A stretch of DNA of 64,000 nucleotides from contig QCBV01000008.1 of NCBI GenBank assembly GCA_003279015.1, positions 35,807 through 99,806 of the forward strand, given 5' to 3'. The translations under genes were made by a program, and so were the position numbers. The notes below the pieces were generated by a model. The model was not told the DNA's origin. It made no database searches and saw only the letters and a list, made by a program, of their open reading frames with translations. This document shows, in pieces, positions 43,494-51,196 of this stretch (positions are counted from its first letter, which is position 1; the number at the start of each line of letters is the position of its first letter). This DNA is from Prochlorococcus sp. AG-347-J19 (GTDB lineage: Bacteria > Cyanobacteriota > Cyanobacteriia > PCC-6307 > Cyanobiaceae).

Positions 43494-43760
43494 TTATTTT
43501 TTGCTGTTTTCTGAATCTATTTTTTCTGGATTAATTTCGTTAGTTTGATTGCTTTCTATAGATTTAGGAGATTCATCTTTATCTTCTTCGTTCATAACTT
43601 TGTCGATTTCATTTTGAAATTCATTCGATGCTTTTTTAAGACTTTTCAAAGTTTTACCAAGCTGTTTCCCTAATTCTGGAAGCTTTTTTGGACCAAAAAT
43701 TAAAAGGGCTAAGATAAGTATTACAGTAACTTCAGGCAAACCTACACCAAAAATATTCAT
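43494..43760 (-). CDS. tatA: Twin-arginine translocase subunit TatA/TatE
   Basis: An 88-residue protein: MNIFGVGLPEVTVILILALL, FGPKKLPELGKQLGKTLKSL (helix-hinge-amphipathic helix), then an acidic/Asn-rich tail. It forms the translocation element for folded proteins across the thylakoid or cytoplasmic membrane. Confidence 0.95.
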   Translation of the reverse strand: MNIFGVGLPEVTVILILALLIFGPKKLPELGKQLGKTLKSLKKASNEFQNEIDKVMNEEDKDESPKSIESNQTNEINPEKIDSENSKK

Positions 43761-43851
43761 AACTGATAACTATTTAACTAATTAGGAAATCTACTATTAA
43801 ATATAGTCAAATCATGTGAAAATTTCATTCTCGGAAGAGCTTTTTTTAATA

Positions 43852-43989
43852 TTAAAAAATTTTGAAAAATATTATTGTTATTAATACTCCTTTAAAGAAA
43901 ACTAACCAAAGTAATTGATAATCACTCAATTTGAATTTTTTTTGGTACCAATTTATAAGAGTTTTATGTTTGTCTATTAATTTTCTCAT
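43852..43989 (-). CDS. Small membrane protein (45 aa)
   Basis: An ORF of 45 residues: basic MRKLIDKHKTLINWYQKKFK then LSDYQLLWLVFFKGVLITII. One helix. The pattern recurs in picocyanobacteria as far as I recall; function unknown. Upstream of tatA on the same strand. Confidence 0.6.
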   Translation of the reverse strand: MRKLIDKHKTLINWYQKKFKLSDYQLLWLVFFKGVLITIIFFKIF

Positions 43990-44167
43990 TTTCACCGAGA
44001 TTATTTATTACTAACACTTATTTTATCTTAATTTCTTTTATTATTATTTTATAGAAATCCTAGATTCAATCCATAATAGATTATTCTATTAAATTTTAAT
44101 CTTTTCTAAATTAATTTTTTTTCTAAACTATTGAAACCATTTGCTAAATATCTACTATCAAAAAAAA

Positions 44168-44407
44168 ATGAAGTACTTATTTGTTGTTTTTTACCTTTTT
44201 TTTCTAATTTATCCAGCTGAAGCCGTTACCACAAAAATGTTTAAAGTATTGGATACGTGTGCAAGATATCGACTAGGTGAGATTAATGCTAATGATGCTA
44301 TAGAAAAACTAAAATTAAAATTAACGAATCCTTCCACTATTCAGCCAAAGGACCTTGTAAAAAAATATTGCTCAGTATTTACTCCAAATGAAAAAATTGA
44401 ATTTTAA
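44168..44407 (+). CDS. Small secreted protein (79 aa)
   Basis: I chose ATG 44168 because the signal peptide MKYLFVVFYLFFLIYPAEA then begins directly; a TTG 27 bases upstream is less likely. The mature part has two Cys (VLDTCARYRLGEINANDAIE and KKYCSVF). Unknown function. Confidence 0.65.
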   Translation: MKYLFVVFYLFFLIYPAEAVTTKMFKVLDTCARYRLGEINANDAIEKLKLKLTNPSTIQPKDLVKKYCSVFTPNEKIEF

Positions 44408-44423
44408 TCTTAGCAATACTTAT

Positions 44424-44558
44424 TTAATTATTCTTTTTTGAATAATCTTTAGCTTTGTTTCGTATTTCTTTAACTTTTTTAAAATTAGTTATTTTTAAAT
44501 TAAAAATAACTCCTAAAAAAAGAATAAGAAATAAAAAAATATAAATTATTAATTCCAT
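44424..44558 (-). CDS. One-helix membrane microprotein (44 aa)
   Basis: An ORF of 44 residues: MELIIYIFLFLILFLGVIFN then a Lys-rich cytoplasmic tail (KKVKEIRNKAKDYSKKNN). Unknown function. Confidence 0.5.
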   Translation of the reverse strand: MELIIYIFLFLILFLGVIFNLKITNFKKVKEIRNKAKDYSKKNN

Positions 44559-44722
44559 ATTCTTGAATAAATAAATCTACCCTATTTAGATTAACCCTAG
44601 TTTATTTCAATAATTTTTTAGTATCTTTTAAAACAAAAAAACTGACTTTAATATCAGTTATTTACTTTAAGGCCACAAAAAAAACATATTAACCTCTAAT
44701 ATGGAACTTTATAAGAATCATT

Positions 44723-45172
44723 GTGCAGATTGGAGATAAAATTCCAGAATTTTCTTTACTGGATCAAAATGGAGTTAAAAGATCAAATAAGGGTTTAAAA
44801 ACCCCCCTTGTTTTGTTTTTTTATCCAAAAGATGATACGCCTGGTTGCACTATAGAAGTTTGCGGATTTAGAGATAAATATGACTTATTTAAAGTATTAG
44901 GGGCACAAGTTTGGGGAGTAAGTAATGGAAGTACCTCAAGTCATTTGGCATTTGCTAATAAAAATAAATTACAATATCCACTACTCTGTGATACGAATGA
45001 CTCTCTAAGGAAAACTTTTAAAGTTCCTAAAGTATTAGGTTTCATGGATGGTAGGGTAACTTACGTTATTGATCGCAAAGGAACAGTTAGGCATATTTTT
45101 AGAGATTTATTGAATGGTCCTGAACACATTAAAGAGGCTATTAGAGTACTTAAGGAAATTCAAAATCAATAA
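44723..45172 (+). CDS. bcp: Bcp/PrxQ-type peroxiredoxin
   Basis: A 149-residue protein with a GTG start (MQIGDKIPEFSLLDQNGVKR). FYPKDDTPGCTIEVCGFRD near 35 has the peroxidatic Cys and, five residues later, the resolving Cys of the PrxQ type. It reduces peroxides with thioredoxin. Confidence 0.95.
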   Translation: MQIGDKIPEFSLLDQNGVKRSNKGLKTPLVLFFYPKDDTPGCTIEVCGFRDKYDLFKVLGAQVWGVSNGSTSSHLAFANKNKLQYPLLCDTNDSLRKTFKVPKVLGFMDGRVTYVIDRKGTVRHIFRDLLNGPEHIKEAIRVLKEIQNQ

Positions 45173-45239
45173 ATTATTATTCAAAGAATTTTAGATTAAT
45201 AAGTTTTGTTTTATTATAGTTTCAGCTTTTTTTTAATAT

Positions 45240-45512
45240 ATGGAGAAAATGGGAATGCAGGCTGTTGATCTTGCTATTCAAAATGGAGTGGATCTTGACG
45301 GTACTCCAATCCCTCAAAAAATGCTAGATCTATACAATAGAATTATGGATGAGGAGAATAAAAGACAAAGGAGTGGTGTTAAAAAATCAATGAGAAATAG
45401 ATGCGTCAAAACGGGTTCTAAGCATTTTGATAAAGAAACATTGAATCAATTATTAATAGACTCTGGATGGGAAGGTCTCAAAGAAAAGGAAATTTTATTT
45501 TTTTATAATTAA
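45240..45512 (+). CDS. Conserved small protein (90 aa)
   Basis: MEKMGMQAVDLAIQNGVDLD and PIPQKMLDLYNRIMDEENKR, then a basic middle and an acidic end. Probably soluble. It looks conserved in marine cyanobacteria; function unknown. Confidence 0.65.
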   Translation: MEKMGMQAVDLAIQNGVDLDGTPIPQKMLDLYNRIMDEENKRQRSGVKKSMRNRCVKTGSKHFDKETLNQLLIDSGWEGLKEKEILFFYN

Positions 45513-45615
45513 AAAAAATTTTTTTTAATTATCTTAAAAATTATATATGGGAATTTTTTACTTAAATTAAAAAACTTAGAACTAATAAAATATTTTTTAG
45601 ATCTAAATTTTTGAA

Positions 45616-45960
45616 TTATTTAAACCATCCTTTTTTGGTAGTGGATATTATTTTCTCTTTTTCAGCTTTTGTTTTATTACTTGCTTTTTTGAAAGCCAAG
45701 TTGGCTTCTATAACTGTAACTATTGATATGAAAAAAAGACCAGAAATTCCAATTATTTGTTCATTTTGAGAAGGCTCTGAATCACCTTGTAAAAAAATAC
45801 CTAAAGCGAACCAAGCAGTACTAGCAGTGAGGGTAAAAAAATAGGGTTTCCATCTTCTTTGATATAAGTAACCCGATCCTAAACCAGGAAGAAAATTTAA
45901 AAAAGATGCTACCCACCCTTTTGAAGATGCAAGTATTTCGTCTCTTGAGGGATAAGACAT
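45616..45960 (-). CDS. Membrane protein, three helices (114 aa)
   Basis: MSYPSRDEILASSKGWVASF, then FLPGLGSGYLYQRRWK, a TM2-like turn, and helices near 38-55 and 68-88. A basic tail follows. Unknown function. Confidence 0.65.
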   Translation of the reverse strand: MSYPSRDEILASSKGWVASFLNFLPGLGSGYLYQRRWKPYFFTLTASTAWFALGIFLQGDSEPSQNEQIIGISGLFFISIVTVIEANLAFKKASNKTKAEKEKIISTTKKGWFK

Positions 45961-45965
45961 TTATA

Positions 45966-46070
45966 TTAGGTATTTATTAAATGCGAATTTATATAAGCAA
46001 AAGATATTGCTGCACAGATTACCCAACTAAAGGGTAAGAACATTCTTATTTTTTCTTTATTATTATTCAT
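45966..46070 (-). CDS. One-helix membrane microprotein (34 aa)
   Basis: An ORF of 34 residues: MNNNKEKIRMFLPFSWVICA then AISFAYINSHLINT. It is upstream of the three-helix membrane protein on the same strand with five bases between. Unknown. Confidence 0.5.
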   Translation of the reverse strand: MNNNKEKIRMFLPFSWVICAAISFAYINSHLINT

Positions 46071-46139
46071 TTTTTTATTATGGAAAATATTTTTAAAATC
46101 TGTGGATTTAATATATCCCTTAAAACTATAAGAATTAAA

Positions 46140-46162
46140 AAAGACGGTTTTTAACCGTCTTT
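46140..46162 (-). terminator. Terminator after the coiled-coil gene
   Basis: A stem AAAGACGGTT with its complement, followed by a T-run when read on the minus strand; it lies 28 bases after the stop of the 78-residue gene. Confidence 0.8.
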
Positions 46163-46189
46163 GAAAAAAGTAATTTCTCTAAAAATAAA

Positions 46190-46426
46190 TTATTTATCTT
46201 TCGAGGCTGAGAGTACTTTAAGTTCTTTTTTTACTTCTTTTTCTCTCTCTTCAAGATGTTTTAGTTGAGCTTTAAAAGCATCTTCAAGTCTTACTTTTTG
46301 TGTTGTAATTTCATTAAGCTCTTCTTGATGTTGGTTTTTCTTTAACTCCTTCATTTCACTATCGGAAATAACATATACAGGGCGATATGAAGGTGTTTCA
46401 AAAAGAAGATCAAACATTGAATACAT
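46190..46426 (-). CDS. Small coiled-coil protein (78 aa)
   Basis: MYSMFDLLFETPSYRPVYVI at the start, then an almost uninterrupted charged helix (QLKHLEEREKEVKKELKVL). Likely a coiled coil; no known family. A terminator follows. Confidence 0.65.
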   Translation of the reverse strand: MYSMFDLLFETPSYRPVYVISDSEMKELKKNQHQEELNEITTQKVRLEDAFKAQLKHLEEREKEVKKELKVLSASKDK

Positions 46427-46629
46427 AAGTGACCTTTGAATTAGTACAAATTAAATATCTGATAATTCTTTGAAATATGAAAGGATAAATACCGAAGATA
46501 TTGATACGGCAAATACACCGAATTTCGGTTTACCTAACTTAACCGCCCAGTATTTACCGATCAAACTTTAAGGTATGTTTAAAATATTAAGGAGATGATT
46601 CTAAAGATCTAAATCAAAAAGAACTAAAA

Positions 46630-47058
46630 ATGGATTTAAAAATTACTAAAACATTAGTAATCCCATCCAACGAAATTAAGTGGCGATTTTCCAGATCCTC
46701 CGGTCCTGGAGGACAAAATGTAAATAAAATTGAAAGCAGAGTTGAGATTATTTTTAATTTAGAAGATTCCAAAGTATTAAATGATTGTCAGAAAGAAATT
46801 CTTAAGAGAAACTTGAAAAATAAATTAGTGAATAATAGCTTACGTTTAGCGGTTCAAGAACACAGAAATCAATTATTAAATAGGCAGCTAGCTTTAATAA
46901 AATTTAGTTCAATCATAAAAAATGCTTTAAATAAACCTTTTAAATTAAGAAAATATACACAACCCACTAAAGCATCACAAAAGAAAAGAGTTGAGGTTAA
47001 GAAAAAACGTGGCGAATTGAAAAAAAGTAGACAAAAAGAAAAAACATATCAAATTTGA
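46630..47058 (+). CDS. arfB: Release-factor-like peptidyl-tRNA hydrolase (ArfB/YaeJ/ICT1 type)
   Basis: A 142-residue protein with the GGQ motif in SRSSGPGGQNVNKIESRVEI near 23-42 and a long basic tail (KKRVEVKKKRGELKKSRQKE). It lacks the codon-recognition domains of RF1/RF2. ArfB proteins rescue ribosomes stalled at mRNA ends, with the tail entering the mRNA channel. Confidence 0.92.
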   Translation: MDLKITKTLVIPSNEIKWRFSRSSGPGGQNVNKIESRVEIIFNLEDSKVLNDCQKEILKRNLKNKLVNNSLRLAVQEHRNQLLNRQLALIKFSSIIKNALNKPFKLRKYTQPTKASQKKRVEVKKKRGELKKSRQKEKTYQI

Positions 47059-47130
47059 ATAAACTAAATAAATATTCCCCTCGCAAATTGTAATGAAAGC
47101 ATATTATTAATTTAATTTCATTTTGGATTT

Positions 47131-47379
47131 TTGAATACAACTAATGATTTCTGGTTAATTGACTCCAATTTTGTTGGAGTTATGCGTTTCTATAAAGATA
47201 GAGATAATTCTGATCAATCTATTGATTATATGTTTATTGAAGAAGGAATTATTATGGGTATTCATGGTGAAAATCCTCCACTAATGAAAACTAGAAAAAA
47301 AATTGTTATTGAAGAAGCAAGATTATTATGGCAAAAATTGTTAAATGAAGGTTGGCAAAAAACTAATAAACAATGGTGA
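47131..47379 (+). CDS. DUF1651-like protein, paralogue of the one at 57.2 kb
   Basis: An 82-residue protein with a TTG start: WLIDSNFVGVMRFYKDRDNS, MGIHGENPPLMKTRKKIVIE and LLNEGWQKTNKQW. It matches the DUF1651 pattern of marine cyanobacteria (WLID..., PPLM..., GW.K). The gene at 57157 shares the same layout. Function unknown. Confidence 0.75.
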   Translation: MNTTNDFWLIDSNFVGVMRFYKDRDNSDQSIDYMFIEEGIIMGIHGENPPLMKTRKKIVIEEARLLWQKLLNEGWQKTNKQW

Positions 47380-47407
47380 GGAAATTCTAAAAAAACCTTT
47401 TTTAATT

Positions 47408-47572
47408 TCAGAAAATAAATGAACCTTTAGGATATAGCCTGGAAATTTTTTTCTGCTGTAAATATTTCTTTTTTTTGATGTCGTTTTCATATCTTCTCAA
47501 CATCATTAGATAGTTTGTAACTCCAAAAATAATTAAAAACACAATAAACCTTATTCCTGCCTCAAAGTTCAT
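47408..47572 (-). CDS. One-helix membrane protein (54 aa)
   Basis: I prefer ATG 47570-47572 (MNFEAGIRFIVFLIIFGVTN), since the upstream extension is not hydrophobic or conserved in appearance. A basic tail LRRYENDIKKKKYLQQKK follows. Unknown. Confidence 0.6.
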   Translation of the reverse strand: MNFEAGIRFIVFLIIFGVTNYLMMLRRYENDIKKKKYLQQKKISRLYPKGSFIF

Positions 47573-47634
47573 ATGAATATTAAGCTTTATTTTAATCTGA
47601 CAATTACTAATCAAAAATCAATCCGTATTTATAT

Positions 47635-48522
47635 CTAATTAAAACGTCTAGTAAAAATCTTTTTTGATTTTACTGTATAAAAAATACATAACAAAAGTAA
47701 TATTAAAATTGCACTAAAGCTTCCGATTGGGTTCGGAACATTTTGTGTAAAAGGCCCTGCTAAAAAAGAAGGTGTATTTTCTTTGAATTCTATTAATCCG
47801 TTATTTAATAAAAACCAAATGCCCACAAGTCCTCCATGAATTCCTATGCAATTCCATAAAGAACCTTTATCTCTAATTTTTACTAATGATAGAAATATCC
47901 CAAGTAAAATAAATCCCAAACGTAATCCTGCTATGTCCCAAAAGATTTCATTTGATAAATTATGAACGAAGCTAAAAATTATAGCTTGCAAAGCTATTGA
48001 TATTTTTGTGCCATATTCAAATTTTAATTCTTCTAGTAACCAGCCTCTAAAAATTATTTCCTCTGCTAATCCAACACCTAATCCCAGTACAATAGAATTT
48101 AAGAATATTATTGGAGAGAATTCACCTATCCAAGAAATATAATTTTTTTGCAATAGTGGTAACAGAATTAGAATTATTAAAACTAAAGCAAATAAAATAC
48201 CTTTAGAAAAATTGATAAAGTTTTTTAAGAATTTGTCTTTTGTTATCCCAAGAAGAATCCAAGCACTGGAATTGTTTCGTTTGATATAAAACCAATATGG
48301 GAGTAAAAAGATAAAAAGTAAGAAAGTAATAATAGTACCAATTAAGGATAAATTTTCTTTTTCAAAATTAAACAATAAAAGTGGCTGAGATAAAGCCCAG
48401 CCAATGCTATAAAGAATAGGAATAAAAAATATAGTGGATAAAAATCTTGGTCTTAAAAGAAAAAAACTTCTAATTAGTATCATTACATTTTTCATTTTAA
48501 TTTGAATATTAATTAACCCCAA
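47635..48522 (-). CDS. CPBP-family intramembrane metalloprotease
   Basis: A 295-residue protein with about eight helices. The catalytic motifs are LAEEIIFRGWLLEEL near 157 (EExxxR) and IIFSFVHNLSNEIFWDIA near 186 with the zinc-ligand His. CPBP (Abi/Rce1) proteases cut membrane proteins or modify peptides; target unknown. It overlaps the upstream small gene by ten bases. Confidence 0.9.
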   Translation of the reverse strand: MGLINIQIKMKNVMILIRSFFLLRPRFLSTIFFIPILYSIGWALSQPLLLFNFEKENLSLIGTIITFLLFIFLLPYWFYIKRNNSSAWILLGITKDKFLKNFINFSKGILFALVLIILILLPLLQKNYISWIGEFSPIIFLNSIVLGLGVGLAEEIIFRGWLLEELKFEYGTKISIALQAIIFSFVHNLSNEIFWDIAGLRLGFILLGIFLSLVKIRDKGSLWNCIGIHGGLVGIWFLLNNGLIEFKENTPSFLAGPFTQNVPNPIGSFSAILILLLLCIFYTVKSKKIFTRRFN

Positions 48523-48710
48523 CCTTTGCCTTTTATTATTCTAACTACTTGTTCAAAAAGTTTTAGCTTTTTCTTTTTACTATAGTTTATGTTTTTTGAA
48601 AGATTAGATAAATCTCTATAAAATTGCCGAGTTATTTTATCTTCTTTATCACTAGGCCATAGTAAGTCTGAGCCCTCTTCATATTCTTCTTTATATCTCT
48701 CTTTAATCAA
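48513..48710 (-). CDS. Small soluble protein upstream of CPBP protease (65 aa)
   Basis: MIKERYKEEYEEGSDLLWPS then Lys-rich KKKKLKLFEQVVRIIKGKGW. It overlaps the CPBP gene by ten bases, so translation is probably coupled. Unknown; a role with the protease is inference from position. Confidence 0.65.
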   Translation of the reverse strand: MIKERYKEEYEEGSDLLWPSDKEDKITRQFYRDLSNLSKNINYSKKKKLKLFEQVVRIIKGKGWG

Positions 48711-48800
48711 ATGTTTTTTTATATCGTAATAATTTAAATTTTACTTATTGCAAATGCTTAAAAGTGATGTTTATTAAATTTGTGTATTTATTTAAAATTT

Positions 48801-48890
48801 ATGCTTATTAATCTTTCAACTTTAATTTTTACATTATTATCTCCATTGCTTATTTTTGCAGTAATAGTATCTGTTTACTTATTTCATTAG
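48801..48890 (+). CDS. One-helix membrane microprotein (29 aa)
   Basis: An ORF of 29 residues, MLINLSTLIFTLLSPLLIFA then VIVSVYLFH, almost all hydrophobic, like small cytochrome b6f or PSII subunits. No name could be assigned. Support is only topology and start. Confidence 0.4.
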   Translation: MLINLSTLIFTLLSPLLIFAVIVSVYLFH

Positions 48891-48919
48891 GAAGTATTTA
48901 TCAAATAAACTTAATTAAT

Positions 48920-49015
48920 TTAAGGGTGTATTATGCCTACTTTTTCTAATACAAATGATAAAACTGCAATTACCGCCATTAATGTTAAGATCTTGTTCTT
49001 TTTGATGAAATCCAT
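48920..49015 (-). CDS. One-helix membrane microprotein (31 aa)
   Basis: An ORF of 31 residues on the minus strand: MDFIKKNKILTLMAVIAVLS then FVLEKVGIIHP. A positive start plus one helix is a plausible topology; the overlapping 68-residue + strand frame looks less protein-like. Confidence 0.45.
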   Translation of the reverse strand: MDFIKKNKILTLMAVIAVLSFVLEKVGIIHP

Positions 49016-49089
49016 AATGAATATTAATAATCTATTTATTAAATTCTTATATAGAATTATAAATATTTTAAATCATTATATCAATTACT

Positions 49090-49230
49090 ATGGAGCCAAT
49101 ATATTTAAGAGATTTATTTCCCTCAATAGCTTCTTCTAAAAAGATTATTAAAAAATATTATAAAGCTATAAAGGCGGGGGAATTTTATGAAGAATCTCCT
49201 GGCAGAGATTTTAATTACCCTAATTGGTAA
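49090..49230 (+). CDS. Small soluble protein (46 aa)
   Basis: An ORF of 46 residues: MEPIYLRDLFPSIASSKKII, then KAIKAGEFYEESPGRDFNYP. It looks like a folded polar protein rather than chance. The next gene starts two bases after its stop. Confidence 0.55.
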   Translation: MEPIYLRDLFPSIASSKKIIKKYYKAIKAGEFYEESPGRDFNYPNW

Positions 49231-49232
49231 AT

Positions 49233-49415
49233 ATGCTTACTACAAAAATAACTTTTGCCTTGGCAGATTGGATTAGAGAGTGGCGTAAGTGCCGGGATAA
49301 GAATCCTTCTATTAATGAGTGTGTACAGTTTGTTGAGTGGAAATTGGAAGATTATAAACTTTCTGATAGTGATAAAAGAATAATTGAATCTATTTTGCTC
49401 TATGAATCTGAATAA
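49233..49415 (+). CDS. Small soluble protein (60 aa)
   Basis: I prefer the ATG at 49233 (MLTTKITFALADWIREWRKC). A compact helical protein, with VQFVEWKLEDYKLSDSDKRI in the second half. It forms a pair with the 46-residue gene. Unknown. Confidence 0.6.
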   Translation: MLTTKITFALADWIREWRKCRDKNPSINECVQFVEWKLEDYKLSDSDKRIIESILLYESE

Positions 49416-49557
49416 CTAAGGATCATATACTTAAATTTTTAAATTTATCTATAAAAAACAAAGGATCATTAAAATCCTCTTACAAATTAAGAAAAAAGTA
49501 AATCAGCATATTTACGGATTTACTGAAAATATAAAAAAGAGTAATTTATAAATGTTG

Positions 49558-49850
49558 AGTTCGGAGGCAATCTAAATGATTGATAGTCCGCCTGAAATTT
49601 AGCAAATTCCAAAATATAGGAAGCGTATTCCTGAGAATGGGATTATTCGAAAATTAAAGTTCAATCAATTAGTCTGATAAGACTTCGCTTTATAATTACT
49701 AGCGACAACAGGGACTGAAATTATCGAGAGAAATCCCCGAATTCACGTATTCTAGGTTTATGAGTAAATAGACTTTAAAATATGTAATTTTATATCCTGT
49801 TAAGAGGAAATCAAATATCAAAAAGGACTGTACCACCAGTCCTTTTTTTT
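49558..49850 (+). ncRNA. Probable structured non-coding RNA with its own terminator
   Basis: About 290 bases without a convincing ORF but with a row of local hairpins: AGGC-GCCT near 49565-49594, AGGAA-TTCCT near 49617-49632, GAAT-ATTC, GTCT-AGAC near 49672-49684, and CGCT-AGCG near 49686-49705. A -10-like TATAAA lies near 49548, and a strong hairpin-plus-T-run terminator ends it. It is less AT-rich than its flanks. It lacks the hallmark sequences of tmRNA, RNase P RNA, SRP RNA and of the 6S neighbourhood. It may act in trans, or in cis as leader of pip. Confidence 0.5.
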
Positions 49851-49852
49851 TT
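49822..49852 (+). terminator. Terminator of the candidate RNA, in front of pip
   Basis: AAAAAGGACT and AGTCCTTTTT around a loop TGTACCACC-like centre, followed by nine or more T. It is a textbook rho-independent terminator on the + strand, although the next + strand gene (pip) starts about 70 bases further on, so it either ends a separate RNA or attenuates pip. Confidence 0.85.
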
Positions 49853-49923
49853 ACAAATTACTTCAAAACTAGACTTCTTTTTGGATAATATGGATTTATT
49901 AAGTGTTTAAAAAATATTTCACA

Positions 49924-50874
49924 ATGAAAGATCAAGTCTTGTTTCCTAAAATTGAAGTTCTTGAAAAGGGTTTTTTACAAGTAAGTGATATTCATAAAAT
50001 TTATTGGGAAAGATCTGGCAATCCAAATGGTAAAAAAATACTAGTTATTCATGGAGGCCCAGGAGGAGGAAGTCAACCAAGATATAGAAGATACTTTGAT
50101 CCAGATAAATTCGATATTATTCAATTTGACCAAAGAGGTTGCGGTTCTTCAACTCCTTTCTCAGAATTAAAAGAAAATACGACTAATCATTTAGTTGATG
50201 ATATTGAGAAATTAAGGATTCTATTAAAAATAGATAGTTGGCATTTGTTTGGTGGATCTTGGGGCTCAACACTTTCACTTATATATGCAATTAAAAATCC
50301 CTCAAGAGTTGAGAGCTTAACTTTGCGAGGAATATTTTTATGTAGAAAGTTTGAATTATTGTGGTTCTATCAATATGGTGCAAGTGAGATATTCCCTGAT
50401 GAATTTGAAGAATATATTTCTGTAATACCAAAAGAAGAAAGAAATGATTTGATAAGTTCTTTTTATAAATATCTAACATCATCAGATTCAAATCTTAGAT
50501 CAAAAGCAGCAGCAGCTTGGACAAAATGGGAACTCTCAACTAGTCATTTAATAAATAAAAAATTCGATTTTGATAAGTCCCAAGTTAATTCTTTTTCAGA
50601 TGCATTTGCAAGGATCGAATGCCATTATTTTGTTAATAATATTTTCTTAGAAGATAATTTTATTTTGAAAAATATAAAAATAATAGAATCAATTCCAACA
50701 AAAATAATTCAAGGAAGGTACGACGTAGTATGTCCTGTTAGGAGTGCTTGGGATCTAAATAAGAAATTAAAGAATTCTGAATTAATTATTGTTAATGATG
50801 CTGGTCATTCAATGAGTGAAAAAGGTATTAGTATCGAATTAATAAAAGCTGTAAAAGGAATTCAAAATCTCTAA
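49924..50874 (+). CDS. pip: Proline iminopeptidase
   Basis: I prefer the ATG at 49924 (MKDQVLFPKIEVLEKGFLQV), 316 residues; a GTG 21 bases upstream is possible. This alpha/beta hydrolase has VIHGGPGGGSQPRYRRYFDP near 42, FDQRGCGSSTPF near 71 and the nucleophile elbow GGSWGSTLSL near 106, with Asp in IIQGRYDVVCP and His in NDAGHSMSE. It removes N-terminal proline from peptides. Confidence 0.94.
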   Translation: MKDQVLFPKIEVLEKGFLQVSDIHKIYWERSGNPNGKKILVIHGGPGGGSQPRYRRYFDPDKFDIIQFDQRGCGSSTPFSELKENTTNHLVDDIEKLRILLKIDSWHLFGGSWGSTLSLIYAIKNPSRVESLTLRGIFLCRKFELLWFYQYGASEIFPDEFEEYISVIPKEERNDLISSFYKYLTSSDSNLRSKAAAAWTKWELSTSHLINKKFDFDKSQVNSFSDAFARIECHYFVNNIFLEDNFILKNIKIIESIPTKIIQGRYDVVCPVRSAWDLNKKLKNSELIIVNDAGHSMSEKGISIELIKAVKGIQNL

Positions 50875-50897
50875 AAGAGAGAATATTACTTTAAAAA

Positions 50898-51071
50898 TTA
50901 AAGGCCATTATCTTCAATATTTTGTGCAATACTCCTAAGAAGTTCGACTATATCAGAATCTTCGCATTGAGTATCTTCTTTGAGCAAATTGCACTCGTCT
51001 CTGATACTTACATTAGTACTCCACCATATACCTGAACTATTGGTATCATCCCATTCAAATCTTCCAGACAT
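50898..51071 (-). CDS. Small acidic protein (57 aa)
   Basis: An ORF of 57 residues: MSGRFEWDDTNSSGIWWSTN, with two Cys (RDECNLLKEDTQCEDSD). Acidic and soluble. Not recognised. It is convergent with pip. Confidence 0.55.
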   Translation of the reverse strand: MSGRFEWDDTNSSGIWWSTNVSIRDECNLLKEDTQCEDSDIVELLRSIAQNIEDNGL

Positions 51072-51196
51072 AATTAATAAAATCTCATAAATACATTAAA
51101 GCTTGCAATACTTCATCGTGGATTTATATATTTAATTTGAAAATTTAAAAAACTTCCCATGGCGAAAAGGAATCTGGAAATTTCTGAAAATAAAAT

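Noticed and set aside
48933..49139. A 68-residue + strand ORF
   Set aside because: It overlaps a better minus-strand microprotein and the start of the 46-residue gene, and its composition is random-looking (Ile/Asn-rich).
49558..49852. tmRNA (possibly two-piece) or RNase P RNA at the structured-RNA locus
   Set aside because: No tag-peptide frame in the expected form, no GAGGAAAGTCC or other RNase P core, no tRNA-like acceptor pairing; kept only as an unidentified RNA.
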